From: Microbacterium halotolerans
Lineage (GTDB): Bacteria > Actinomycetota > Actinomycetes > Actinomycetales > Microbacteriaceae
Reading direction: 5' to 3'
NCBI RefSeq assembly: GCF_003569805.1
Contig: NZ_KZ984051.1
Location: forward strand, 621,779 to 685,778
DNA: 64,000 nt
Part shown: positions 31,857-41,214 of the stretch, one piece after another
How positions within the stretch are numbered: the stretch's first letter is position 1
How the letters are laid out: every line of letters starts with the position of its first letter
Translations under genes and position numbers: made by a program
Notes under the pieces: generated by a model
Told to the model about the DNA's origin: nothing
What the model saw: the letters and a program-made list of their open reading frames with translations, nothing else
Database searches by the model: none

Positions 31857-32968
31857 TGGCGAAGCGAACGGGTCTGGGCCGGGGAATCGGCTCTCTCATT
31901 CCCACCACGGAGAACACGAACACGCGTCCCGTCGACGTGTTCTTCCCCAACGCTCCGAAGTCCGAGCAGCCGAAGGAGAGCGCGGAGACGGTTCTTGCTC
32001 CTCCGGCTCCGGAGGACGAGAAGTCGGCGACCGCGAAGAGGACCGCAGCCTCGAAGCGTCGTTCGACATCGACGGGGAGCACCGCATCGGCGGAGAAGCA
32101 GGCTGAGTCGGCGGAGGCAGCCGACTCGGCCGCCATCGAAGAACTCGTCGAGGTTCCCGGTGCACGGCTGATCCACATCGATCCGCATGCGATCGTGCCG
32201 AACCCGCGTCAGCCTCGTCGTGAGTTCGATCCGGACTCCCTGGCCGAGCTTGTGCACAGCGTGCGCGAGTTCGGGCTGCTCCAGCCGGTGGTGGTGCGTG
32301 AGACCCGCGACGGCGCGTACGAGCTCATCATGGGTGAGCGGCGCACCCGTGCGGCCCGTGAGGCCGGCCTCGACGTGATCCCCGCTATCGTGCGCGACAC
32401 GGCAGACGAGGACCTCCTCCGCGACGCGCTGCTCGAGAACCTGCACCGTGCCGAGCTCAACCCGCTCGAAGAGGCATCGGCGTACCAGCAGCTGCTCGAG
32501 GACTTCGGCACGACGCAGGACGAGCTCGCGCGCAGAATCGGGCGCTCACGGCCGCAGATCAGCAACACGATCCGCCTCCTCCGCCTCCCGGTTCCCGTTC
32601 AGCAGCGGGTCGCGGCCGGTGTGCTGAGCGCGGGACACGCGCGGGCGATCCTGTCCCTCGAGAGCGAAGACCTGATGGCGCGGCTCGCCGACAAGATCGT
32701 GAACGAAGACCTCTCGGTCCGCGCCGCAGAGACCGCGGCCAAGGCTGTTGCGGCGGCCGGTGAGACGACGGCCCCCTCCCCCCGTCCGAAGGCCGGTGCA
32801 CGTCGTGCGTACCTCGACGATGTGGCCTCGCGTCTCGGGGATCGGCTGAACACCCGCGTGAAGATCGGCCTCGGCGCGCGCAAGGGCCAGGTCACGATCG
32901 ACTTCGCCACGATCCAGGATCTCAACCGCATCCTCGCCGAGATCGGCGAACAGGGATACCAGGACTGA
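31856..32968 (+). CDS. parB: Chromosome partitioning protein ParB
   Basis: A 370-aa ParB CTPase/clamp. It starts MAKRTGLGRGIGSLIP, then has a low-complexity Ser/Glu/Ala linker (about residues 30-95), the ParB N domain with GERRTRAAREAGL (CTP-binding box II) and ENLHRAELNPLEEA, an HTH (TQDELARRIGRSRPQISNTIRLL) that reads parS, and a C-terminal dimerisation domain ending near the last residue. ATG 31856 overlaps the parA stop; GTG 31853 is an alternative. GAAGGAG lies upstream. Confidence 0.96.
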   Translation: MAKRTGLGRGIGSLIPTTENTNTRPVDVFFPNAPKSEQPKESAETVLAPPAPEDEKSATAKRTAASKRRSTSTGSTASAEKQAESAEAADSAAIEELVEVPGARLIHIDPHAIVPNPRQPRREFDPDSLAELVHSVREFGLLQPVVVRETRDGAYELIMGERRTRAAREAGLDVIPAIVRDTADEDLLRDALLENLHRAELNPLEEASAYQQLLEDFGTTQDELARRIGRSRPQISNTIRLLRLPVPVQQRVAAGVLSAGHARAILSLESEDLMARLADKIVNEDLSVRAAETAAKAVAAAGETTAPSPRPKAGARRAYLDDVASRLGDRLNTRVKIGLGARKGQVTIDFATIQDLNRILAEIGEQGYQD

Positions 32969-33076
32969 ATGCGCTGGGAGACGTCGTAACGATATATCGG
33001 AACGGCATCCGGATGCCCTTCTTCGCACTCGGCGAATCCCACCCGGGCGGCGGGCCACGCGCGTACGCTTGAGCAG

Positions 33077-33421
33077 GTGATGCAGAACGACTCGCCCCAG
33101 CGCCGCGCCAGCGTCGAAGTGCTCCGCGCGGAGGCCGAGGACGAGCGTGACTCCCTCATCGAGGAGCGAGTTCGCGCTGGCGAGGATCCGTGGGAGTTCA
33201 TGGACGACCTGCCGACCATCGACGAGCTCGTTGTGTTCCTGCTCCGCGCGGAGCACATCGAAGCGGACGGCGGACTCCGCCCGACCGCCGCGCGGAATCA
33301 GCGGGTGCTCCGGATGATCGCCAATGAGTATCCGGAGCTCACGCGCGCCGTGTGGCGCCTGATAGGACAGGAGAACACGCACCGCCGATGGGACGCGGTC
33401 GTGCGCGTGCTCGGATCCTGA
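33077..33421 (+). CDS. Hypothetical small acidic/charged protein downstream of parB
   Basis: A 114-aa soluble protein with no signal peptide or membrane segment. The N-terminal half is rich in Glu/Arg (VLRAEAEDERDSLIEERVRAG), followed by DLPTIDELVVFLLRAEHI. I do not recognise a domain. A -10-type TACGCT (33064-33069) ends 7 nt before GTG 33077, so a leaderless transcript starting at the GTG is likely; ATG 33080 is the alternative. Base use matches neighbours. Function unknown; position beside parB may be conserved. Confidence 0.7.
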   Translation: MMQNDSPQRRASVEVLRAEAEDERDSLIEERVRAGEDPWEFMDDLPTIDELVVFLLRAEHIEADGGLRPTAARNQRVLRMIANEYPELTRAVWRLIGQENTHRRWDAVVRVLGS

Positions 33422-33638
33422 GCCGTTCCTGCTGGACTCCGTACGCGTTTGTGCAGAGCGAAACGCAAACTCCACACGCTCTGACGATCTTCCGGGGTCC
33501 TGGAGCTGTCTGAGGGCGCCGCATACGCGCTCTGGGGCCGTTGTGACGGCTTGGGACGTCGGATGCGCCTCCCATGTCGTCCGACGAATCCACGGCCTCT
33601 CAGCGGCCGTGAAGGGCGGAACTGGCCCGTCCCTACGA

Positions 33639-33681
33639 CGACGCGGGCCCGGCACTCACCTCGAGTGCCGGGCCCGCGTCG
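33639..33681 (-). terminator. Strong hairpin terminator after trxA
   Basis: Perfect 19-bp arms (33639-33657 and 33663-33681, beginning CGACGCGGGCCC) with a 5-nt loop, 14 bp past the trxA stop on the minus strand. There is no T-tract. It also faces the end of the plus-strand gene at 33.4 kb, so it may stop transcription from both sides. Confidence 0.8.
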
Positions 33682-33695
33682 CAGCTGGGAAGGAT

Positions 33696-34019
33696 CTACT
33701 TCAGGAACGCAGCGAGATCCTGCTCCAGCGCCGGCTTCGGCTTGGCGCCGATGATGGTCGTGGCGACCTCGCCATCCTTGAACACCTTCATCGCCGGAAT
33801 CGACGTGATCTGGTACTGCATGGCCAGATCCGGGTTCTCGTCGACATTCAGCTTGACGACCGTGATCTTATCTGCGTTCTCCTGCTGGATCTGGTCGAGA
33901 ACGGGCGAAACCATGCGGCACGGTCCGCACCATTCAGCCCAGAAGTCGACGAGCACGGGCCCGTCAGCCTTGAGAACGTCCTGCTCGAACGTCGCCGATG
34001 TGGTGGCCTTGGCGGTCAT
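33696..34019 (-). CDS. trxA: Thioredoxin
   Basis: A 107-aa thioredoxin with the active site FWAEWCGPC and the cis-proline region ITSIPAMKVF. It is reduced by the thioredoxin reductase encoded immediately upstream. ATG 34019 follows AAGGAGACAGAC; the 12-codon upstream extension of the open frame is not needed. Confidence 0.97.
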   Translation of the reverse strand: MTAKATTSATFEQDVLKADGPVLVDFWAEWCGPCRMVSPVLDQIQQENADKITVVKLNVDENPDLAMQYQITSIPAMKVFKDGEVATTIIGAKPKPALEQDLAAFLK

Positions 34020-34095
34020 GTCTGTCTCCTTCATTGCGGGTTGCGGAGGTTTCACCCTGTGTCTGGGTCAACATCCGGATGTCGCGAAAATTCCC

Positions 34096-35064
34096 CTAGG
34101 CGGTCGTGAGTGCCGCGGCCTCTTCCGCCGCCTTCTCGGCGTCAGCCAGGTCGGCCAGGAAGTGCTCGGCATCCAGGGCGGCGACCGTTCCTGAGCCGGC
34201 TGCGGTGACGGCCTGCCGGTACGTCGGGTCGATCACGTCGCCCGCGGCGAAGACGCCGGGCTGAGAAGTGCGCGAGGAACGACCGTCGACGCGCACGACG
34301 CCGTCGGCCGTGAGGTCGAGCTTGTTGTGCACGAGGTGCACGCGGGGGTCGGAGCCGACCGCGACGAACAGGCCGTCGAGGGCGAGCTCACGGGTCTCTC
34401 CGCTGACGGTGTCGCGCAGCGTGGCACCGGTAAGACCGGATGCTCCCAGCATCTCGACGACCTCGGCGTTCCAGATGAACTCGACCTTGTCGTTCGCGAA
34501 GGCGCGGTCCTGCAGCGCCTTGGACGCGCGCAGCTCGTCGCGGCGGTGAACGACGATCACCTTCGACGCGAACTTGGTGAGGAAGGTGGCCTCCTCGAGC
34601 GCCGAGTCGCCGCCGCCGATCACGGCGACGGTCTTGTCGCGGAAGAAGAAGCCGTCGCAGGTTGCGCACCACGAGACACCGTGACCGGAGAGGGTGTCCT
34701 CGCCGGGAACGCCGAGCTTGCGGTACGCGGAACCGGTCGCGAAGATCAGCGACTGCGCCTCCTCGACGCCGCCGTTGCCGAGGTGAACGCGCTTGATCGG
34801 GCCGTCCAGCTCCAGTTCCGTCGCATCGTCGTACACGATCTCGGCGCCGAAGCGCTCGGCCTGCTGCTGCATCTTGGCCATCAGGTCGGGACCCATGACG
34901 GCTTCGGGGAAGCCGGGGAAGTTCTCGACCTCGGTCGTCTGCATCAGGTCACCGCCGATCTCGACCGAGCTGGCGATGACGAGCGGGGCGAGGTTCGCGC
35001 GCGCCGCGTAGATGGCTGCGGTGAACCCCGCGGGGCCTGAACCGATGATGATGAGCTGTCGCAC
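34096..35064 (-). CDS. trxB: Thioredoxin-disulfide reductase
   Basis: A 322-aa NADPH-dependent flavoprotein. FAD motif GSGPAGFTAAIYAARA at the N terminus, redox-active CATC in CATCDGFFF, NADPH motif GGGDSALEEA, and C-terminal FAD block AAGDVIDPTYRQ are all present. GTG 35064 (VRQLIIIGSG) follows GGGAGG at about 8 nt. A roughly 10-residue Ala/Glu-rich tail is extra. With trxA, 76 bp downstream, it forms the cytoplasmic thiol-reducing system. Confidence 0.97.
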   Translation of the reverse strand: MRQLIIIGSGPAGFTAAIYAARANLAPLVIASSVEIGGDLMQTTEVENFPGFPEAVMGPDLMAKMQQQAERFGAEIVYDDATELELDGPIKRVHLGNGGVEEAQSLIFATGSAYRKLGVPGEDTLSGHGVSWCATCDGFFFRDKTVAVIGGGDSALEEATFLTKFASKVIVVHRRDELRASKALQDRAFANDKVEFIWNAEVVEMLGASGLTGATLRDTVSGETRELALDGLFVAVGSDPRVHLVHNKLDLTADGVVRVDGRSSRTSQPGVFAAGDVIDPTYRQAVTAAGSGTVAALDAEHFLADLADAEKAAEEAAALTTA

Positions 35065-35217
35065 GTGAGAGCCTCCCTTTAGCTGCGTCAACACATCGTA
35101 TCCGCGATGCATTCCGCACGCCCCGGGATTCCTCCCCGCGAAAGCCGAGGTTCATCCGCTGGACGCCTGATCAGCCGATCAGGCCGACCACGACCACGAC
35201 CAGCACGATGAACCGCC

Positions 35218-36822
35218 CTACCGCTTGACGACGCGGCGCAGCATTCCCAGGCCGACCTTCAGCTCGGGGGTGCGGAACGCGGCGAGGATGCCCACGTAGA
35301 CGATGAGGGCGATCGTTCCGATCACGCAGGTGCCGACGGCGCCGGTGAACTTGTTGTCGAGCATCCAGCCCGAATCGCCGCCCATCAGCAGGTACGCGCC
35401 CCACGCCACCAGCCCGGCGGGTGCTGCGGCGAGGGCGAACCGCCCGAGCGCCAGCACCGCCTTGCCGATGCCGTACGGCCCGAGTCTGCGGCGCAGCAGC
35501 ACGCCGGCGATGATCGCCTGGATCGTCGACGAGATCGCCTGACCGAGCGCGACGCCGGCCGTGAGGTACTGCAGCGGCAGCACGGCGTAGGCGATGTACG
35601 CGGTCACGACCACGAGCGCCGCCTGGATCGCGGTGAAGACGAACGGCGTCCGGGTGTCGTTGTATGCGTAGAACGTGCGCTGCAGCACGTACAGCACCGA
35701 AAGCGGCACGAGGCAGACCAGGAACGAGATGAGCACGAGCGCCGCATCGTGCGCCTGGTCGGGGCTGTTGGTGAACAGACGGGAGACCGGCCCGGATGCG
35801 GCCATCAGCGCGGCCGTGCCGAAGACGAGGAACAGGCCCAGCGTGCGCACCGCCTTGCCGATGTCGGCGCGCACCTCGTCGTCGCGGCCCGCCGCGGCGT
35901 GACTCGACATCTGCGTGAAGTAGGGGGTGCCGATCGCGATCGCGATGGTCGAGTACGGCACCATGAAGATCAGCCATGCGTTCTGCATGGCGAAGGTCGC
36001 CGCGCCTCCGTCGCCGGAGGCATCCGAGATCACCTGCGACTGGAGCAGGCCGGCGACCTGAGTCACGAGCATCATCAGGAACGTCCAGCCGGCGAGCTTG
36101 CCGATGGCGCGCAGCCCGACGCCGCGCCAGCGGAAATCGGGCCGGATGGACAGCCCCGTCTTGCGCCAGAACAGCACGAGCACGAGCGCCTGCACGACGA
36201 TGCCGGCGGTAGCGGTGCCCCCGATCCCCGCGATCATGCCGGGCGTCCACAGCGCGACTGCCGTGAGATCGCTGCCGAACATCATGATCATGGCGCCGAA
36301 GCCTGCGATCGACACGAGGTTGTTCACCACCGGCGCCCACGCGAACGGCCCGAAGATGCCGCGGGCGTTCAATGTCTCCCCCACAAGCGCGTACAGGCCG
36401 TAGAACAGGATCTGCGGCAGGCACCAGTACGCGAACGCCGTCGCCAGTGCGAGCTGCTCCGGGGTGAACTTCGGCGCGTACAGCCAGATCAGGCCAGGGG
36501 CGGCGAACATCGCCAGGACGGTCGCGCCGAGCAGCACCACGGTCGCGAGCGTGAACAGCTTCGAGATGAACGCCGCGCCCCCATCGGCGTCGCGCTGCGA
36601 TACCCGTACGATCTGCGGCACGATCACTGCGGTCAGGATGCCCGTCGAGATGACGATGTAGATGTTGTTAGGGAGCTGATTCGCGTTCGCGAACGCATCG
36701 CCTGCACGTGTGTTCAGCGAACCGATCAGGGTGACGAGCACGATCGTTCGCAGCAGACCCGTGATTCGGGAGGCGAACGTTCCCGCCGCGATCAGGGCGC
36801 TCGACCTACCGAGACTGGCCAT
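35218..36822 (-). CDS. murJ: Lipid II flippase MurJ (MviN family)
   Basis: A 534-aa polytopic membrane protein with about 14 transmembrane segments of the MOP superfamily; it moves lipid II across the membrane for peptidoglycan synthesis. The N terminus SSALIAAGTFASRITGLLRTIVL is the classic MviN signature. ATG 36822 follows GAGGAAC and lies 17 bp inside the end of the upstream gene, so the two are coupled. The C-terminal kinase-like/carbohydrate region found in the mycobacterial homologue is absent. Confidence 0.94.
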   Translation of the reverse strand: MASLGRSSALIAAGTFASRITGLLRTIVLVTLIGSLNTRAGDAFANANQLPNNIYIVISTGILTAVIVPQIVRVSQRDADGGAAFISKLFTLATVVLLGATVLAMFAAPGLIWLYAPKFTPEQLALATAFAYWCLPQILFYGLYALVGETLNARGIFGPFAWAPVVNNLVSIAGFGAMIMMFGSDLTAVALWTPGMIAGIGGTATAGIVVQALVLVLFWRKTGLSIRPDFRWRGVGLRAIGKLAGWTFLMMLVTQVAGLLQSQVISDASGDGGAATFAMQNAWLIFMVPYSTIAIAIGTPYFTQMSSHAAAGRDDEVRADIGKAVRTLGLFLVFGTAALMAASGPVSRLFTNSPDQAHDAALVLISFLVCLVPLSVLYVLQRTFYAYNDTRTPFVFTAIQAALVVVTAYIAYAVLPLQYLTAGVALGQAISSTIQAIIAGVLLRRRLGPYGIGKAVLALGRFALAAAPAGLVAWGAYLLMGGDSGWMLDNKFTGAVGTCVIGTIALIVYVGILAAFRTPELKVGLGMLRRVVKR

Positions 36823-39010
36823 CTGGTTCCTCTTCTGCGTGAGCGACGTCGTCTGGATGCTCATCCGGCACCGGATCATCCGGCGCAGTTCTCTTGGCAC
36901 GACGCCGGATGGTGCGAATCGTGCCGAACACGACGAGGCCGACGATCAGCGCCGCGAGCCCGGCGACGCCGTAGCGCTCCCAGTCGGCTCGCACCGTGAC
37001 GTGCATCGACTCCTCCGGCCCGATGAGCACGCCCGTCGGGCTCTGCAACGAGATCCGGATGTCGACGTCTCCCGAACCGAGGGTCGCCTCTACCGGCAGC
37101 TGCACCCTGGTGTTGCTGGAGGCCTGCGCCACGACCTCGGTGGAGGTGTCCATGCTCAGGCGCACGTCGTCGGGGTAGCTGAAGACCGTGACCGTGACCG
37201 GGTACGGCAGGTCGTTGCGCACCCACACGGGAAGCGGTGCTTCGCTGCTGAGCAGGTTCACGTCGCTGGGCGGCACCAGGCCGACCGCGTCGCTCAAGGC
37301 GCCGAGCGACGTCAGATGCGAATCGAACGACTCGCGCCAGGCATCCGGATGCGCTTCCCAGGCGACCGAGAGCAGCTGCAGCCGTTCGGCGCGGGTGCGC
37401 CCCAACAGCAGCTGCGGATCGCTGAGCACCGAGCTGATCTCCTCGAGGGGAGAGCCGTACTCGGCCAGCGCGGCGCTCATGTCGACCCGCAGCGGGCTTC
37501 CCGCGCCGACGTACGTCGCATCGTGACGAGTGCTCTTCGTCAGGGAGCGCAGCGTGGTGTTCGACACGTCGGCGATCGTGTTGACGACATCCGAGACCGC
37601 TGCGGCCGGCCGTGGGGCGGCCGGCGCATCCTCGTCCTCGTCCACGAGGACTCCCCCCGTCCGCTCGAGGGCGACCAACAGGTTCGCACCGTCGAGCTCA
37701 TCGGAGGAGAGCCACAGCGACGCCACGGCCTTCTCGAGCGCATCGGCGCGCGCCGCGCCGTCTTCGACCGTCGCTGCTTCGCTGATCTCGGCGGAGAGGC
37801 CCGAGTCATAGACGAGCGCTTCTCCGGCGTTCGCTGCGACCGGTGCGCCGTTCGCGCCGGCCTTGGTCGTGGTCGATGGCACGAGCGACGTGCCGTCCAT
37901 CGCGTCGATGCGCTCGATCGTCACGGCACCTGCAAGATCCGGGTTCGGCCAGTAGATGTCATCGGTGGCGTCGCCGATGTCGAGAAGCTCGTCGAGCGAC
38001 ATGTCGACGGGGTCGACGCTCGGTGTCGGGCTCGGGTCGGGCTCGGCGCCGTCTCCGCCGACTCCCGCGTCGTCGACGTCACCGGCGCCCGCGATGTAGG
38101 GAGCCAGGCTCGTCGGGGCGAGCAGCTTCTCTTCGCTCGCGGCGATCTGGGTCGCGACATCCGCGTCGCCGAACTGCAGCGCGAACCGGTCGTTCGGCAG
38201 CGCCATCAGATCTTCCAGCCACTCCGTCGCCGAGGCCGGCGCCGCGCTTCCCAGCACCCGGATCGCTGCGGGAACGGCCGGATCGACGGCAAGGGCCGCG
38301 CTGTTCCCGTCGACGGCGTCCAGCTGATTGCGCAGGCTGCCGTCGGAAGAGGTGAGGGCCTCGAGCTGGTCGGATGTGAGCAGGCCCCGCGACGATGCGG
38401 GTGCGGTGATCGGCACGACGACCGTGACCGCGGGGTCGTCGTCCGCACGCGTGAGCACGGCCGAATCGGTGAGCTCCTGCGCGAAGCCGGCTGTGTCGGG
38501 CTCGAAGCGGGCCACGACAGGATAGACGCCGTCGTCATCGTCCGAGACGTCGGCCGTGATGTCGACGGAGAGGGTCTGCCCAGGAGTGATCTCCTCGGTG
38601 TTCACGTACGCGAGCTGGACCATGCTGCCGGTGGCCGCGCCACCGTACCAGTCGTCGAGGGCATCGGCGTCCTCCAGCGGCGACGCGGCGCGTTCCAGGA
38701 CGACTCTTCCGGACGGCAGCGGGTCGCCGACGTCGGCGGTGAGCGGGTTGCCGTCCGACGGGTAGTCGATGGTGACGGTCGCCGTGAACTCGGCGGAGAT
38801 GAGGCCGTGGCCTGGCAGTGTCAGGTCGAGCTTCGGCATCTGCTCCTCCTCCGCGGCCGCATGCACGACGGGCCCTGAGGACGCGGATGCGGCGGTCGCG
38901 GAGCCGACGACACAGCCGAACGCGGCGAGCACGACGAGCGCCGCGGGGAGGGGGGCGAAGATTCGCCGCCTGCGCGCGGTCGTGCTGATATGGCGACGGA
39001 GCAGTGACAT
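36806..39010 (-). CDS. DUF6049-type secreted/membrane protein
   Basis: A 734-aa protein with an N-terminal signal sequence (MSLLRRHISTTARRRR..., hydrophobic at about 18-42), a large extracytoplasmic region, a single C-terminal transmembrane segment (about 675-695, GVAGLAALIVGLVVFGTI) and a cytoplasmic tail of about 35 residues. Its position directly upstream of murJ matches the actinobacterial order in which a large exported protein of this family precedes mviN. Function is not established; cell-wall assembly is a context-based guess. Confidence 0.82.
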   Translation of the reverse strand: MSLLRRHISTTARRRRIFAPLPAALVVLAAFGCVVGSATAASASSGPVVHAAAEEEQMPKLDLTLPGHGLISAEFTATVTIDYPSDGNPLTADVGDPLPSGRVVLERAASPLEDADALDDWYGGAATGSMVQLAYVNTEEITPGQTLSVDITADVSDDDDGVYPVVARFEPDTAGFAQELTDSAVLTRADDDPAVTVVVPITAPASSRGLLTSDQLEALTSSDGSLRNQLDAVDGNSAALAVDPAVPAAIRVLGSAAPASATEWLEDLMALPNDRFALQFGDADVATQIAASEEKLLAPTSLAPYIAGAGDVDDAGVGGDGAEPDPSPTPSVDPVDMSLDELLDIGDATDDIYWPNPDLAGAVTIERIDAMDGTSLVPSTTTKAGANGAPVAANAGEALVYDSGLSAEISEAATVEDGAARADALEKAVASLWLSSDELDGANLLVALERTGGVLVDEDEDAPAAPRPAAAVSDVVNTIADVSNTTLRSLTKSTRHDATYVGAGSPLRVDMSAALAEYGSPLEEISSVLSDPQLLLGRTRAERLQLLSVAWEAHPDAWRESFDSHLTSLGALSDAVGLVPPSDVNLLSSEAPLPVWVRNDLPYPVTVTVFSYPDDVRLSMDTSTEVVAQASSNTRVQLPVEATLGSGDVDIRISLQSPTGVLIGPEESMHVTVRADWERYGVAGLAALIVGLVVFGTIRTIRRRAKRTAPDDPVPDEHPDDVAHAEEEPDGQSR

Positions 39011-39117
39011 GCCGTGCCCATCCTACGAACCCGGCTTGTTTCTTCCTGGGTGCATCGCCCGGGTCGGCGATACATCTCGGCGGGGTGCTGTGGGTGCGCA
39101 TCGATCAGAATGGAGGC

Positions 39118-40644
39118 GTGACGCCGCAAACCGACACCGCTCTCGTCTCCGATCTGGCCTCTGACCTGCGGGCGGCGCGCTTCCGTTCCGAGTCGCTGCG
39201 TGCAGCGTGGGGCGTTGAGGCGGACGACGCCATCGGGCGCAGCCTTCGCCGTCCCGCCCTGCGCGGGCTGGACGGTCGCGCCGACGCGCAGGCCGTGCTC
39301 GCGCGGCTGCTGATCTTCGGAGTCGCCCAGCCGGTGGACGATGTCGACCGGGCGCTGCCCGCTCTGAGTTCCGCCGGCCTGGTCGCACTCGGTCTGGCGT
39401 CTCTCCGTGACGGCCTCGTGCATCCGGAGGCCGTGCTGCGCCCCCAGTCGTTCCACGATGACCGAGGGCCCGGTGAGTGGTGGGTGGCGAGCGATCTCGA
39501 CGAGATCGCTCTCGGCGGCGGGGCGCTCGCCGAGGACCACGTGCTCGGCGTGGGCGGAGCCTCACTCACTCTCGCCGGTCTGCAGCTGCCGACGCCCGCG
39601 CGGCGCGTGCTCGACCTCGGCACCGGATGCGGCATCCAGGCGCTGCGTGCGAGGCGGTATGCGGATGCCGTGGTCGCGACCGACCTGTCGGCCAGGGCGC
39701 TCGACTTCGCCCGGCTGAACCTCGTCATCGACGGCACAGACGGGGTCGAGCTGCGGCACGGGTCGCTGTTCGACCCCGTCGCAGGCGAGACATTCGACCG
39801 GATCGTGTCGAACCCGCCGTTCGTGATCACACCGAGGGCGACGGGCGTTCCGGCGTACGAGTACCGCGACGGCGGGCTTGTCGGCGATGCGCTCGTCGAG
39901 CAGGTGTTCGCAGGCGTCGGCGAGCACCTCGTGCTCGGCGGCGTCGCGCAGATGCTCGGCAACTGGGAGACCCGCGACGGCGTGCCAGGGCTCGACCGGG
40001 TGCGCGCGTGGGCGGACGCGTCCCCCGTGCCGCTGGACGCATGGGTCGTCGAGCGCGAGGAGCTCGACCCGATCAGGTACGCCGAGACATGGATCCGCGA
40101 CGGAGGCACCGTGCCGGGCAGTGCGGAGTTCGATGCCCTGCTGAGCGCGTGGCTCGACGACTTCGACGCGCGCGGGGTCACGGCCGTGGGGTTCGGCTAT
40201 GTGCTGCTGCGCCGAGCCGAGGGGCGACCGAGGCTGCGGCGGTTCGAGCGGCTGGCGCAGCCGATCCCTTCGGAGGGTGCGCTGGGCACGCACCTTGCGG
40301 GGGCTCTCGCGCAGCACGACAGGGCCGCCGCGCTCGACGAGGATGCGCTCGCCGCGGCGAGGTTCGTGACCGCTCCCGACGTCACCGAGGCCCGTCACCA
40401 TACCCCGGGTGAGGAGGCGCCGAGCGTGATCGAGCTGCGCCAGGGCGGCGGCTTCGGGCGCTCCGTGCAGGCCGACCCCGCGCTGGCGGGGCTGATCGGC
40501 GCCTGCGACGGGGAGCTGTCGGCCGGAGTGATCATCGATGCGATCGCCCAGCTGCTGGAGAGCGACCCCGCTGCGCTCCGTGCCGGGCTGCTCCCCGCCA
40601 TCCGGGAGCTCCTGCTCGACGGCTTCCTCGCCTTCGCGGACTGA
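39118..40644 (+). CDS. N5-glutamine-type/HemK-like SAM methyltransferase of the DUF7059-DUF7782 type
   Basis: A 508-aa protein with a central class I methyltransferase fold. The SAM motif is VLDLGTGCGIQALRA (about residue 165), and the catalytic motif is SNPPF (in RIVSNPPFVITP), characteristic of enzymes that methylate amide or exocyclic nitrogens. An N-terminal domain (1-140) and a C-terminal winged-helix-like domain (about 390-508) flank it. GTG 39118 follows GGAGG. The substrate is unknown. It is divergent from the DUF6049 gene, 107 bp apart. Confidence 0.85.
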   Translation: MTPQTDTALVSDLASDLRAARFRSESLRAAWGVEADDAIGRSLRRPALRGLDGRADAQAVLARLLIFGVAQPVDDVDRALPALSSAGLVALGLASLRDGLVHPEAVLRPQSFHDDRGPGEWWVASDLDEIALGGGALAEDHVLGVGGASLTLAGLQLPTPARRVLDLGTGCGIQALRARRYADAVVATDLSARALDFARLNLVIDGTDGVELRHGSLFDPVAGETFDRIVSNPPFVITPRATGVPAYEYRDGGLVGDALVEQVFAGVGEHLVLGGVAQMLGNWETRDGVPGLDRVRAWADASPVPLDAWVVEREELDPIRYAETWIRDGGTVPGSAEFDALLSAWLDDFDARGVTAVGFGYVLLRRAEGRPRLRRFERLAQPIPSEGALGTHLAGALAQHDRAAALDEDALAAARFVTAPDVTEARHHTPGEEAPSVIELRQGGGFGRSVQADPALAGLIGACDGELSAGVIIDAIAQLLESDPAALRAGLLPAIRELLLDGFLAFAD

Positions 40645-40695
40645 CGTCCGACCAGGGTTCCTGCCGCCTCCGGTGCGTCGAGCCGCTCGACCCGG

Positions 40696-41105
40696 GTGTC
40701 GGCGGCGGCTCCGGTGCGCCGGATCACAACTGGTTGCATCGCCGCGCAGTGGTGGCACCCGCACGAGGTCACCGTGCCGGCAGAATCCGTGCGGATCGAC
40801 CCGCGCGAAGGCGGGGCGTACGAGTACCTGATGATCGACCCGACCGGCGGCGAGTGGCCGACAGCAGGCATCTATCTCGAGGTGCGCGAGCCCGAGCGGC
40901 TCCGATTCACCTGGGGGGGCCGGATGACCCGCGCGGTTCCGATGTGCCCGTCATCACAGTCGACCTCGCTGAGGCCCCCGGCGGGTGCACCGAGATGACC
41001 TTCCATCTGGTCGGCCATCCGGATGGCCGAGGCGCGGAGCACGGCGTCTTCGACGGCTGGACCGAGGCCTTCGAAGTGCTCGACGGGGTGTTCGCCGCGG
41101 CGTGA
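40696..41105 (+). pseudogene. SRPBCC/AHSA1-like protein, frameshifted and N-terminally truncated
   Basis: Two frames together encode an Aha1-type SRPBCC domain. The first reads QWWHPHEVTVPAESVRIDPR then GGAYEYLMIDPTGGEWP up to RFTWGG; the second continues PDDPRGSDVPVITVDLAE to GWTEAFEVLDGVF. The switch falls at a run of seven G at 40913-40919; eight G would restore one uninterrupted frame. About 25 residues that normally precede the QWW motif are also missing, as no start codon with similarity is found upstream. A true pseudogene is most likely; for the frameshift alone a sequencing error is possible. Confidence 0.82.
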
Positions 41106-41202
41106 TGCGGCGCCTCGGGTGCCTCCGGTGTGCCGAACTGCGCGATCGTTCGAGTCCTGGCGCGATCCTGCGCACCGGAAGTCGGCTCGGAGCGGGAAAA
41201 GA

Positions 41203-41208
41203 TACCCT
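41203..41208 (+). promoter_or_regulatory. -10 element giving a leaderless cca transcript
   Basis: TACCCT ends 6 nt before ATG 41215 and no ribosome-binding site precedes the ATG. This spacing would place the transcript start at the A of the start codon. Confidence 0.5.
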
Positions 41209-41214
41209 CGAGTA

